Virus record (IMG/VR): IMGVR_UViG_3300012532_000001
Location: 1-49,190 of that record
Reading direction: 5' to 3' (one strand)
Length of the DNA stretch: 49,190 nt
From: a virus
The translations under genes were made by a program, and so were the position numbers. Shown here in pieces: positions 20,859 through 30,275 of this stretch. The stretch's first letter is position 1; every line of letters starts with the position of its first letter. Below the pieces are notes generated by a model, which saw only the letters and a list, made by a program, of their open reading frames with translations, was not told where the DNA came from and did not search any database.

Positions 20859-21133
20859 GGCTGCTCCCTCCACATGAACTTGCACCAGCGGTACTTGCGG
20901 TCGCCAACCTGGATGTACTTATGGTCAGGCAGGATGGTCATTTCCATCCAATCGGCGTTGACGGCTTCTTCGGGTGTCTTGCCGTTGCCGTAGCTGACGG
21001 TCAGCAGCAAACCATCTCCACCGATGGCACGATCATGCGCTGACACATACCAATCTCCAGGAGCCCGCATGCACAGGCTGGTGTCGGTTATCGCTTGCAG
21101 CGCGGCTAACTTTTCTTCCCAAGTCATGCTCAT
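20855..21133 (-). CDS. Conserved small phage protein
   Basis: The product is 92 residues from ATG 21133 (GGAGGCAAG upstream). The pattern TWEEKLAALQAITD, LCMRAPGDWYVS, YGNGKTPEEAVNADW, YIQVGDRKYRWCKFMWRE matches a phage hypothetical family I know from memory, typically about 90-100 residues and early. Alpha/beta fold without catalytic signature. It is coupled to the ribbon-helix-helix gene upstream (ATGA). Confidence 0.65.
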   Translation of the reverse strand: MSMTWEEKLAALQAITDTSLCMRAPGDWYVSAHDRAIGGDGLLLTVSYGNGKTPEEAVNADWMEMTILPDHKYIQVGDRKYRWCKFMWREQP

Positions 21134-21300
21134 TTCTTGCCTCCATTGGCCAGAGCGTCCAGGCCGGCGGATACCACCTGATCGAAGAAGTCCTTGAACT
21201 TCAACCGGCGCTTGAGCGCCGCCATCTTAAAGCGCTGGATTGTTTCTGGCCGAAGAACGAACAGCATTTTAATGCCGTCCGAAGCTGTTGTTTTTTTCAT
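21130..21300 (-). CDS. Ribbon-helix-helix-type putative regulator
   Basis: The product is 56 residues from ATG 21300. The sequence KMLFVLRPETIQRFKMAALK then KRRLKFKDFFDQVVSAGLDA has the strand-helix-helix rhythm of Arc/MetJ-like DNA-binding dimers. There is no Shine-Dalgarno: the -10 box of the only visible promoter ends nine bases before the ATG, so the mRNA may be leaderless. It is the first gene of the early operon. A palindrome inside its promoter spacer could be its own operator. Autoregulation is inferred. Confidence 0.6.
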   Translation of the reverse strand: MKKTTASDGIKMLFVLRPETIQRFKMAALKRRLKFKDFFDQVVSAGLDALANGGKK

Positions 21301-21309
21301 GACGATGCA

Positions 21310-21338
21310 ATAGTAGGCACGCCTATTAAGTTAGACAA
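21310..21338 (-). promoter_or_regulatory. Early-operon promoter with palindromic spacer
   Basis: On the minus strand: TTGTCT (21333-21338), a 17-base spacer, TACTAT (21310-21315). The spacer holds TAGGC-GT-GCCTA (21314-21325). Upstream (21341-21372) is a very AT-rich stretch unlike the GC-rich surroundings, suited to an UP element or melting region. The rest of 21373-21479 has no clear gene; a 37-residue TTG-start frame at 21370-21483 is weak. Confidence 0.6.
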
Positions 21339-21479
21339 GTGCAAAAAGATATTTTATTAAACTTTATAACTAGAACGGTCTGATTTCCACTTTGGCCGAG
21401 AACGGAATCGTCGTCACATTGGGCGAACCGATTGCATCGGAGCTGCCTGATGACAAACTTGTTTGATTTACGGCGCGGC

Positions 21480-24400
21480 TCAACGGCGTACCGGCACATT
21501 CTGTCGTAAGCCAGGGATGCCGAGCTTAATGGTTTGCAGGAAGCTCTGCGGCCGTCGTTCTTGGAGTTCTCCGCGAGGTGTTTTGTCCATCTGCTGCGCC
21601 GCCCACTGAATGAGTTGGGGCACGGCTAATGACCTGGCGAGATTGCCTACAGCCTTAGAATTGAATCCATGCTCGAACATTCGCGCCACTTCTGTCTGCT
21701 CTCGAACCATCGGCACTTGTTCAACTAAAGCACCCATACCACGGGCCGTTCCTTCGACCAAGCCAACATCTTGACGCCGCGAGCCTTGCTCTGCTCGCCG
21801 GATTGTTGCCCCAAGTTGCAGCGCTATAAAGACAGGGTGATGCACTGTCGGCCAAGCCGGAATCGTCGCGGCCCCGATGCGCGTCTCGCCAGGGCGAAGA
21901 TCGTCCTCGCGGCGCCGGCCCGAATAAAACCCGCCAAGATTGGTTGCCGCATAGTACCCCAACGCTAAGAGCGGCAGACCAAGCGTCCCTTTCTTCATCA
22001 TCCTCATAATGCTGTCGGCCTGCTCTGGTTTTAGATTCTTGATGCCATGCCAGCCTGCCCAGGCCGCGCGACCGATGCCTACTGGCAAACCGCCAATGTG
22101 TTCCAGGGCGTCGGCCACGATGTTTGTTGGAGTCCGGCGAACCGGCATAAGCAGATCAAGGGTATGGCCGATAACCTTGGCAGCCGGCGAGTTTGTGCCT
22201 TTCTTGAGGCTGTTAATCATATTGTTGGTCGCCTCGACAACGGCATTGTCCTGCTGAAACTTGGCCCGAATCCCTTCTTGATATGCTCTCATTCCGATCT
22301 CGTGCAGCGCGGCCGGACTTGTGACATCGCGGCCAGCGGCAACCTCAGATGCCTCTATGTTCCGAAAGGCCCGCTCGTAGGCATTGCGAACTGCCGGAGC
22401 TTTCTCTGCGGCGTGCAATGTGCCGAAGAAATCCAGCCAGGTATAAGCCTGATCGTTGTTCGTGCCATATTGAACATCCAGTTCCGACCGGCCTTCTCGG
22501 ATCGTCTGCCAGGCATCCTTCGCCCCTTTGGTGACTGTGCCACGCAGCGCCGCTACCTCTACTGATGGACGCAGGCCGCGGCCCTCGACTGGAGCGCGCT
22601 GGGCGATTTGCCGAATGCCAGGGACAAGACGCAATGCCGAGCCGATCAACTCACGCACTGGCGGAGCCACTGTCTGCCAGACGCTCGACATTCCGACTTT
22701 GCCGATTGTGGCAGGACTGGAAATGACTTCGGCAATTCTCGCCCGTCGCAACCAGTCAAGCGTTTTCTGCGTTCTCGTCATGTTGTCCCAGCGATCGCCA
22801 GCAATTTGCCGGCCCCAATTCTGCTGCGACTTCATAGCGTCAATTCTGATTTGTTGCCATTCCGTAAACTCCGATCCCTTTGAGCCAGTGCCGGCTTTGG
22901 CCAACTTCGCTTCTGCGGCATCGAGTTTTCCTTGGAGTTCCTTGATCTGATTGCTCAGTTCAAGGATCTGCGCCTTTTCCTGGCCTGTCAAGGGGCGCTT
23001 CAAGGCCACTTCACGTTGCATCATCATCGAGGCAAGCGTGAAGTCGCGCTTGGCCAACTGGCCGAACCATTGCAGGGTTTGCCCAGCGCCAGTGCCACCG
23101 AGCTTGATAACGTCCATGACCTCACGGTTCTGACGCAGAAGTTCGCTCTCAAGAGCCGTCAACTCGGCAACCACTTTCGGATCGGCCTTGCCACCTGGAC
23201 GAATTTCTCCAATAAGCCGAAGCGCCGCCCGTTCATGTTGGTTGGCCAAGTCGATCTTGCGGTGGAGCAATAGGGCACCTTCATCAAGCGTAATCTGCCG
23301 CGGCTTGGCGAGAAGTTCTTGGACAAGACGAGCATCAACCCCAGGCTCGCGGGCGACGGCATCCAATGTCTTCGCCCATGTCTCGGCGTTTGGCCGGTGA
23401 ATTGTGCCTGGCGCTTCTGGCAAATGCAGGAAGGCACGCTCAAGATCAGCCTTGGCTTTGGCCAGTGCCGTTTCGTCGGGACGGAACTCAACACGTGCCG
23501 TTTCGGCGCCTTGCGGCGCAGCATAGGCTGTTATCTCTCGTCCGGCTGGCCCTCCAAGGGCGGCTGCATGCTCGGCCTCGCTGACTGGTCGGCCGAATCC
23601 AGGCTCGTTGGCCCCGAACGGGAAATCTGCCTCTCCAGCAGTCTCGCCTTGACCTTCCTCAAGTTCGCCGCGTCCTTGGCGAGCTGCTGCAATGTCGGAC
23701 TCTTGCTCACCTTCGGACCTTGCTCTTGCTTCGCCATCTCGCACCCTCGCTTCCAAAAGACGGGCTGATGCCTGGTTATAAGCGGTGTCGAGCGACATTC
23801 GCTCGGCGTGGCCGCTCGTGAGTAGGTCGAACAACTTCTGGGCGTTCTCGCTGCCGGCGTCCCTCGCGCCGCCTTCGACGTGTGTTCTCGGGAAGATGCC
23901 AGGGTGCTCAACTTCCATCCGGTCAACGAGTGTGTCGAAGCCTGGAATGGCTGCGTAATCTTCACCTGCATAACCCTCAATCCTGATGCCTTGCTTACGC
24001 AGCGATCGCCGGCCGCTGGTGATGATGCCAGCAATGTCGGGATCGACCGATTCGACACGAATCCTCTCAGCCTCGGCACGCAGGCCAGCAGTGTCCAAGT
24101 CCATGTCGCGGGCTTCAATGGCCCAGCTTTCGTGAACCTCGGCATCGCCGGATTCCCTTGCAGCACGGTTGGCGGCGTTTTCTGCCTGCTTAAGCGCCTT
24201 GCGGGCGCGCTTGACTTCCAGAGTTTCCTTGCCGCCGGCTTGGGCAACCGCAGCATCCAGTTTGGCCTTGGCCGCATCCCTAGCTCGGTCGGCACGCTCG
24301 TTCTGCTTGTAGAGTGGTGCCGAAGGCGGAACTGGCATTGAACCAAGCGGCTTGCCTGTCTGCTGGCTCTCGCGGTAGAGGCTGCCCTGTTCTTCGGGAG

Positions 24401-27221
24401 GAGTAAAGAAGTCGGTTACGGCTTGGGCTTCGCCGATTTTCTTTGGCGCAAAAGCCGACTCGCTTTGAACGCCGCGACGAACACTTGCCTCGACGTAGCT
24501 TCGAGCAATTTCTTCTGAGACTCCGGCATTGACGAGAGTTTTGACGGCATTTTCAATGTCTCCTTGTCTTGCGAGTTGTTGCGACACTTCGCCAGCATGG
24601 GCGACTTCTTCTGCCGACATTTCAGAACGTTGGCGAGCGCCGACACCAAGTTCGCCTGGCTCTACGTTGAAATCTTCTTGACGGGCTGCGGCTTCTGCTT
24701 GGGCTTGGGCAGCCGCTTCCCGTTGGCGGACAGCAATGGATTTGGCCTCGCCAACTTTGGCCATGGCCTTCTTTTCGATCTTCTGCACATTCGATCGGGC
24801 CGTGCGCTTGGGATAACCCAGCTTCATGCCAATGGCTTCCTGCGTCATTGACTCTCGATTGTCGATGATGAATTGCTCTATGCGACTCAACTTGACAGCA
24901 GCCAGTTCTTCGGCAGCCTTCAAGACCGCAGCAACTTCGGCGTTGTGCTGCTCGGCGGCCTTTCTCCTGCCAAGCGCTTCAACGGCCGCTTCGGTAGGTT
25001 TCAAGCCGACTTTGGGAGCAACCGTCTTGGCGATGCCTGCGATGCCTGTGCTGCGTGCGCGCATGCGTTCCACGGCATTGGCCAAACTGCCGACTTTGGG
25101 GGCTTGCCGCATGAATCCAGGCATTTGAGGCGCTTCGCCGACGCGGGGCAGTTGGGGCGTCGGCTTCAAGTATCCAGCAACTTCCGGCTTTTGGCCTGGC
25201 TTGGCGAAGGCGGCTCGAATCAATTCAATCTGGTCAGTGAAGACGCGATCGCCGGCATTGGCCAAAGCTCGCTCAATATGGCCAGCGGCGTACTTTTTGG
25301 TCAGTCCAGTCGCCACCAGCGACTCTACGGCTTGGTCAACGACTTCTCGATTGGTCCTGACAGGTTTAGCGGCTCTGCCACCAGATGGCGAAACTGGCCT
25401 CAAATTCGCATCCTGAGGCGCTTCAGTGGGTGCTTGAGCCTCTGCCGTAACGGACGAGGCAGGAGGCGTTCTAGGGGCTTCTGCGGTCTTTGGCTGGAAA
25501 GTGTATCTTTTAACCGTTGGCCGGCCCTCGACAGCGGCCGGCTCGCCGATTGCCTTGAAACCTCGCTTTTCAAGCCCGCGGACATAATGCGCCGCCCTTG
25601 CTGGATCGGTAATGAATGTGACACCAAGCCCTTCATTTCTGGCCCTACTTGCAACATCTATCAGCGAGCGGACCAACTCTCTTGTGCCAGGCTGCACTCC
25701 TTCTCGGCTGATTCCAGAAGCAGCCCCAGGCAGCTTGTCAAAGTCGATATTGACGGCATTTCGCTCTCTATCGAACCGCATTTCAATGGGCCGGCCACCT
25801 GCCTCGCCTTCGAGAACATCGACATTTCTGAACATTTCGCGAAGCGTCTGCTGGCCTGGACGTTGCTCACCTTGTACTTGTCGTTGTGGTTCAACGACTT
25901 GCGGAGATTCTTGGCCAGAAAGTCGCCGGTTGATATCCGCATCGGCTTCGGCCAGCGCACCTTCCGTCGCCGACATATCAGCGGCAGTCGGAGCCTGCCC
26001 GACTGCCTCAGCAGGCCGGCTCTCATAAATGGCCCTGGCATATTCCTGCAGAGGCCCAGCCGGTTGCCGTTCGATGGCTGCTTCTGCTTGGTCAGGCGTC
26101 ATTGATTCGTCAGTCAGCAGCCGATTGAAGATCGGATCGGCCAATCTTTCGCCGGCCCCTGCCCTGGATAGCCCTTGCCTTCGCAGTGCACGCGAGGCAT
26201 CAACGAATCGGTCCCTGATTCCGATTTCACGCCCGCCCTGGTGCATTGCAGAGAATGCGGCGAAGGTCATGGCTTGCGTCAGCGCATGTCCATAGGCATC
26301 GCGCATTGCCGGTGCTGGCCGTCCCTGAGCATCAGGAGTGCCGCGCATAGCGCTCAAGAATGTGCCGATTGTGCCATAGCCGGTATCAAGTCCTTCTATT
26401 CCCAGCCAACGAGCAATCGCGGTGCTGGCAGCATCGGCGATTTGTTGTTCGGCAAGACCGGCACCAGTGCCTATTGCCAACCTACCGGCAGTTCTTGCAG
26501 CACCGCTCCCTGCCAGAATCTCTGACACTGCGCCAAGCTGGCCAAGGATGGCCCCATTCAGAGCGGCGATGGTCAGGGGAGCGCCATAGTTCTCCAAGAC
26601 GCCGCGATCAGGGTGAGCCATCTCGTTTTGAATGCCGCGGCCAACCCACTCAGGATTGAGCGCCATCGTCGCAGCGCCGCGCCCGGCTGCAACGCCTTGC
26701 CGTGTCAGGAAGCCTGTTGCGCCAGTAGCGCCAGCGCCGATCCCGGCCCCAGGAATGCGCGCCCCAATGGCCATGAACCCCAATGCCTGCCCCGGCAAGC
26801 CTTGTGCTGTGCGCCACAACTGCCCGCCAAGCGTCGAAGTGGCCTGCTGGTCCAGCTCGTGAAGGCGTTCGATTTGGGCGACCCGGTAAGGATCTTCTGG
26901 TTCTGGACGGCCCTCTTGCAATCTCTGCAGAGCATTGCGGTGTTGAACGGCTTGGGTTGTGGACATGACGCCGAATGTGTCGAGAACATGGCGACCCACC
27001 GCTGTCCAGGGCTGTTCCTGCGCGCCACGCAGCCGATCGCGCCAATCCAAAAGTTCGCGGTGGCCTTCGTACATCCGGCGCATGGCATCTATGTCGCCAT
27101 CCGGGAATGCTTGCCGAATCACTGGCTCTGCTTCGGACCATGGACGAAGGAGCGACCGAGGCTGCTCTTGTGGCTGGGCCTCTGCAGGAGTTTCTTGTTC
27201 TTGTTCGAGTTGGTCAGGCAT
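21480..27221 (-). CDS. Giant internal virion / polyvalent protein
   Basis: The product is 1,913 residues from ATG 27221 (TAATG overlap with the gene before). The Glu/Gln-rich start is followed by Gly/Ala hydrophobic stretches (about 145-175 and 210-255). About 477-575 is an alpha/beta segment with GLGVTFITDPARAAHYVRGL. Helical UBA-like repeats (about 617-663, 884-920) flank a sigma-region-4-like helix-turn-helix (about 776-815). A coiled coil lies near 1415-1440. The last part has MPVRRTPTNIVADALEHIG and a hydrophobic LGLPLLALGYYAATNLGG. That resembles the C-terminal domain of phage 'large polyvalent proteins' (LPD38-like, from memory). It is probably ejected with DNA to form the entry channel. 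Confidence 0.75.
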   Translation of the reverse strand: MPDQLEQEQETPAEAQPQEQPRSLLRPWSEAEPVIRQAFPDGDIDAMRRMYEGHRELLDWRDRLRGAQEQPWTAVGRHVLDTFGVMSTTQAVQHRNALQRLQEGRPEPEDPYRVAQIERLHELDQQATSTLGGQLWRTAQGLPGQALGFMAIGARIPGAGIGAGATGATGFLTRQGVAAGRGAATMALNPEWVGRGIQNEMAHPDRGVLENYGAPLTIAALNGAILGQLGAVSEILAGSGAARTAGRLAIGTGAGLAEQQIADAASTAIARWLGIEGLDTGYGTIGTFLSAMRGTPDAQGRPAPAMRDAYGHALTQAMTFAAFSAMHQGGREIGIRDRFVDASRALRRQGLSRAGAGERLADPIFNRLLTDESMTPDQAEAAIERQPAGPLQEYARAIYESRPAEAVGQAPTAADMSATEGALAEADADINRRLSGQESPQVVEPQRQVQGEQRPGQQTLREMFRNVDVLEGEAGGRPIEMRFDRERNAVNIDFDKLPGAASGISREGVQPGTRELVRSLIDVASRARNEGLGVTFITDPARAAHYVRGLEKRGFKAIGEPAAVEGRPTVKRYTFQPKTAEAPRTPPASSVTAEAQAPTEAPQDANLRPVSPSGGRAAKPVRTNREVVDQAVESLVATGLTKKYAAGHIERALANAGDRVFTDQIELIRAAFAKPGQKPEVAGYLKPTPQLPRVGEAPQMPGFMRQAPKVGSLANAVERMRARSTGIAGIAKTVAPKVGLKPTEAAVEALGRRKAAEQHNAEVAAVLKAAEELAAVKLSRIEQFIIDNRESMTQEAIGMKLGYPKRTARSNVQKIEKKAMAKVGEAKSIAVRQREAAAQAQAEAAARQEDFNVEPGELGVGARQRSEMSAEEVAHAGEVSQQLARQGDIENAVKTLVNAGVSEEIARSYVEASVRRGVQSESAFAPKKIGEAQAVTDFFTPPEEQGSLYRESQQTGKPLGSMPVPPSAPLYKQNERADRARDAAKAKLDAAVAQAGGKETLEVKRARKALKQAENAANRAARESGDAEVHESWAIEARDMDLDTAGLRAEAERIRVESVDPDIAGIITSGRRSLRKQGIRIEGYAGEDYAAIPGFDTLVDRMEVEHPGIFPRTHVEGGARDAGSENAQKLFDLLTSGHAERMSLDTAYNQASARLLEARVRDGEARARSEGEQESDIAAARQGRGELEEGQGETAGEADFPFGANEPGFGRPVSEAEHAAALGGPAGREITAYAAPQGAETARVEFRPDETALAKAKADLERAFLHLPEAPGTIHRPNAETWAKTLDAVAREPGVDARLVQELLAKPRQITLDEGALLLHRKIDLANQHERAALRLIGEIRPGGKADPKVVAELTALESELLRQNREVMDVIKLGGTGAGQTLQWFGQLAKRDFTLASMMMQREVALKRPLTGQEKAQILELSNQIKELQGKLDAAEAKLAKAGTGSKGSEFTEWQQIRIDAMKSQQNWGRQIAGDRWDNMTRTQKTLDWLRRARIAEVISSPATIGKVGMSSVWQTVAPPVRELIGSALRLVPGIRQIAQRAPVEGRGLRPSVEVAALRGTVTKGAKDAWQTIREGRSELDVQYGTNNDQAYTWLDFFGTLHAAEKAPAVRNAYERAFRNIEASEVAAGRDVTSPAALHEIGMRAYQEGIRAKFQQDNAVVEATNNMINSLKKGTNSPAAKVIGHTLDLLMPVRRTPTNIVADALEHIGGLPVGIGRAAWAGWHGIKNLKPEQADSIMRMMKKGTLGLPLLALGYYAATNLGGFYSGRRREDDLRPGETRIGAATIPAWPTVHHPVFIALQLGATIRRAEQGSRRQDVGLVEGTARGMGALVEQVPMVREQTEVARMFEHGFNSKAVGNLARSLAVPQLIQWAAQQMDKTPRGELQERRPQSFLQTIKLGIPGLRQNVPVRR

Positions 27222-28690
27222 TATCGGCCCCCGATGTATCCTGGCGTGCCACTGCCAAATGGCCTCGTCGATCGCGTAGGTTCAGGAGGCGGAGTTGCGG
27301 CTGGTTGATTTTGCCGAGGCGAAGGAATAGTCAGTGATTGCAAGACAGCCGCGAAGTTCGGCGGGATGCCGGGAGCGAGATTGGCCGGCGGCTGACTTCC
27401 ACCACCACCCTGACCACCTTGGTGGTGTGGATTGACGATGCGCTGGATGGCCGGCGGCGGTTCGACGCCGTTAAGTTGATACCGCTCGGCAACTCGGCGC
27501 GCAATTTCCAATGTCCGTGCATCGTAATTGACTCCTCCAGTGGAGAGGCCGGTTCGCATCCACTGCGGCCAATCCTGCTCCGGTACGGCTGGCGTTCCAT
27601 CCGGCCGCACTCTCTCCGCTTGCGCCAATTCGCGATCGACGACATGGGTAACATCGGTCACGATCCTTTGGTGCGATTCATCCTGTTGCTGACTCCTGAG
27701 CGCCTGTGCGCGCTGATTGATGTCCGATATATGGTGCAGGTGCCCCGAGCGGTCTTCGATGAAGCTGGTCATACTGCCATCGGCCAAGCGAACGTTCGAG
27801 ATTCGTTGCTGGGCCGTCTGCCCCCAAAGCTCGGCCGTGTGCTGGGCGATCGCTTCTTGCTGGGCAGTCTGCATTTGCAAGTGCTGATACCGCGCCCTGG
27901 CTTCGTACATGGGAATCTGATCGCGCCTAACCATCAGCGGCTGCAATTGCTGATTGATCTGCGCGGATAATTCTTGGCCGTGTTGCGGAGTGAGCTGGCC
28001 ATTGGCCACCGCTTCCTGGACGCTGGATAACCCGTTTTGCAAGCGCTGCATCAAAAGATTCTCGGAGAACGATGGCGTCACTGCGGCAAGTTGGCGCTCC
28101 GTCTGCATCAACTGTTCTTCCGGGGACAACTGCCGCAGCGGCTGCTGCTGCTGCCTTTGCTGCTGGATGGCCCCGGCGTATTGGTCAGCGACCCAGCCTG
28201 CCGATTGTTCCGGAGATTCGTTGGGTGCCTGACGACGACGCTGAGAGAATGCCCTTTGCAAGAGTTCAGCGTTTGGCTGGCCCTTGACAACTCCAGAAGC
28301 GAGGCCGGGAGCATACGGAGTGAAGGTGTTGGCCGGACCGCGCGTGTCCTCGACCATCTCGCCGCCTTCGCCGGACGGACCATGACCGCCAATCATGTTG
28401 TAGATTTGCGGCAGCCGGCGCTCTTGAGCTTGTGGAGTGTAGGACATCTGCTCGTTGCCGTAATCAGTCGGCGGTGGTACTGGATCGGAACCGCGAAGGT
28501 CGGCAAATCCTCTCGGCAGCGGTGCCATGCTCGCTTGCCGAAACTCTTGCTCGGAAGTCGGCGAGTATTGTTGCGGCTGGTCCTCAGGCTCTGGGGTTGG
28601 CATTGATTCCCAATTGGCCAATCGAAGCGATCTTTGCTGACCGCCATCCGGCTCTTCTTCCCACTCGCCAGTTTCAGGGTTATAAGGCAT
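27221..28690 (-). CDS. Gln-rich virion protein
   Basis: The product is 489 residues from ATG 28690 (AGGAG eight bases upstream). It is very rich in Gln, Pro and Ser: QQQRQQQQPLRQLSPEEQLM, EVPPP-type linkers and a Gly/Gln end. A central helical part runs QRLQNGLSSVQEAVANGQLT to YEARARYQHLQMQTAQQEAI. A small beta motif is LADGSMTSFIEDRSGHLHHI. It lies directly upstream of the 1,913-residue protein and is coupled to it. An internal core or chaperone-like partner is a fair guess; the family is unrecognised. Confidence 0.6.
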   Translation of the reverse strand: MPYNPETGEWEEEPDGGQQRSLRLANWESMPTPEPEDQPQQYSPTSEQEFRQASMAPLPRGFADLRGSDPVPPPTDYGNEQMSYTPQAQERRLPQIYNMIGGHGPSGEGGEMVEDTRGPANTFTPYAPGLASGVVKGQPNAELLQRAFSQRRRQAPNESPEQSAGWVADQYAGAIQQQRQQQQPLRQLSPEEQLMQTERQLAAVTPSFSENLLMQRLQNGLSSVQEAVANGQLTPQHGQELSAQINQQLQPLMVRRDQIPMYEARARYQHLQMQTAQQEAIAQHTAELWGQTAQQRISNVRLADGSMTSFIEDRSGHLHHISDINQRAQALRSQQQDESHQRIVTDVTHVVDRELAQAERVRPDGTPAVPEQDWPQWMRTGLSTGGVNYDARTLEIARRVAERYQLNGVEPPPAIQRIVNPHHQGGQGGGGSQPPANLAPGIPPNFAAVLQSLTIPSPRQNQPAATPPPEPTRSTRPFGSGTPGYIGGR

Positions 28691-28700
28691 TGTGATGCTC

Positions 28701-30275
28701 CTATGCTCGCATGACAATCATGGAGCGATTGCGCCAATGCGCTGTGCCGCCACCGACTGCCGCGTGCTGGATTTTAATTGTATGTGACCCAGCACTCAGG
28801 GAAGCGATCTTGTAAGTCAGAACCGCAGCCATCCCGCTGTTGACGGCTGCTGCGGTATGGTCAATCTGACTGGCTGCTTCATCGGAGCCATCCAAATCAA
28901 CAATATCCCGGTTGTTTGCCCCGGCCGTACTCTGGTAAATGTTCGCCGTCCACAACACCAACACGTCCTGCTGAGATTCCAGGGTGATCGTCACGCTATC
29001 CGCCGTCGTCAAATCGGCCAACGACGAGCTGCTGGTGCTTTGATCGGTCGCTACATAGCTGAGGCCAAGAATTTCACCTTTGACAAAAGCCCAAGATGGG
29101 TTAGCCCCAGTCCCGCCAGTCATCAGTCGCTGACCAGCCGTACCTGCCCCCAATCTGGCCCACGTCGCAGCGCCACGATAGAGAATGTCGCCCTGGGCCG
29201 CCGAACCAATGAAATCCAAGATTGCGCTAAGACTGCTAAAGCTCAGTGCATCGGCAGTCCTACATAACACCAAGCTGTTTGCGGCAGCCGAAATGTCTGC
29301 TGGGTCGCCACTGCTGTTCGCAGATCGGCCAATCACCGAGCATGCGCCGCTGTCTCGCAAAGCGGCATTGCTGATGGAGTTAGTGTTCGGTTCTGCGGCC
29401 CCCAAAACCCGCCACCGTGCTGACGTGATGTCGTACTGCAGGAGAGCCATTTGGTCAGGACGAAGTTGGACGCCCGTCGCAAGTGGGCACGAAAACCGAT
29501 TTCCGACCGAAGAACTAGCGTTCTCGTCGGCCAAAGTGATAACAGCCGTGGCGCTTATGTTCGTCAGGAGAACAATGTTCCCATCCTGACTGGCGGCTTG
29601 CAGGCCAGTGATCGTGACATTGGTGGTAGCGACCAATCGCAAATAAGACGTGCTGCTAAGATTGGCAGGATTATAGTCGTCCTGATCGACGGTTATGGCC
29701 GAGGGAGTGACCGGATTGGCAATCGTCAAGGCAGCGCTGATTCGCAATCTGTCAATGGCGTCAATGAGGCCACGAGTGCCATTCGATGTACTCTGCAAAT
29801 TCAAGCTGTTGCTGGCGGCAGTGCCTCCAATCAGCGCTTGACCGCCGCTCCGACCAGCGAGCAGAGCATATTGCGTGTGATCGTCATCACTCAAGCCTGT
29901 GGTTGCGCCATGATCGACGCTGCTTTGCGTGGCAAGCGTTCCAAGGCCCAATGTCGCCCTGGCTGTTGCAGCGTCCGCATCATCGACGAGAGATAGCCCG
30001 AAATCGGTGATGCCTTTGGCTTCCAGATTCCCAGAGCTTGCCCGCGCCGGAAACGTGTTGGCGGCGAACGTCACTTGCGAGAAGGCATCAGCCCCACTGC
30101 CAATTGTGAGAGAGTTGGCGGCGATGGTCAGCGCGGCGAATGCCGTCAAGGTGGCATCGAGCGGCTGAGAAGCGCCGCCGGCAGGAAGATCGTCAGCGAC
30201 CAAGTAATCAAAGTTGACGCTCTGAATCAGCCCAGATTCAACAGTGATGCCGGCTAGGAATTTCCTCGCGCTCAT
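28701..30275 (-). CDS. Tail fibre-like protein
   Basis: The product is 524 residues from ATG 30275 (GGGGA upstream; ATGA overlap). It shows repeated fibre motifs: QPLDATLTAFAALTIAAN, DDADAATARATLGLGTLATQ, DDDHTQYALLAGRSGGQALI and SSVGNRFSCPLATGV. The end is a compact beta domain (SAGSHTIKIQHAAVGGGTAH). 'ATARATLGLG' and 'HTQYALLAGRSGGQ' are typical of trimeric phage fibres. It probably contacts the host surface; the C-terminal domain would be the receptor-binding tip. Confidence 0.75.
   Translation of the reverse strand: MSARKFLAGITVESGLIQSVNFDYLVADDLPAGGASQPLDATLTAFAALTIAANSLTIGSGADAFSQVTFAANTFPARASSGNLEAKGITDFGLSLVDDADAATARATLGLGTLATQSSVDHGATTGLSDDDHTQYALLAGRSGGQALIGGTAASNSLNLQSTSNGTRGLIDAIDRLRISAALTIANPVTPSAITVDQDDYNPANLSSTSYLRLVATTNVTITGLQAASQDGNIVLLTNISATAVITLADENASSSVGNRFSCPLATGVQLRPDQMALLQYDITSARWRVLGAAEPNTNSISNAALRDSGACSVIGRSANSSGDPADISAAANSLVLCRTADALSFSSLSAILDFIGSAAQGDILYRGAATWARLGAGTAGQRLMTGGTGANPSWAFVKGEILGLSYVATDQSTSSSSLADLTTADSVTITLESQQDVLVLWTANIYQSTAGANNRDIVDLDGSDEAASQIDHTAAAVNSGMAAVLTYKIASLSAGSHTIKIQHAAVGGGTAHWRNRSMIVMRA

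Noticed and set aside
21370-21483. 37-residue frame ending VTTIPFSAKVEIRPF
   Set aside because: It looks protein-like but would need a TTG start with no ribosome site.
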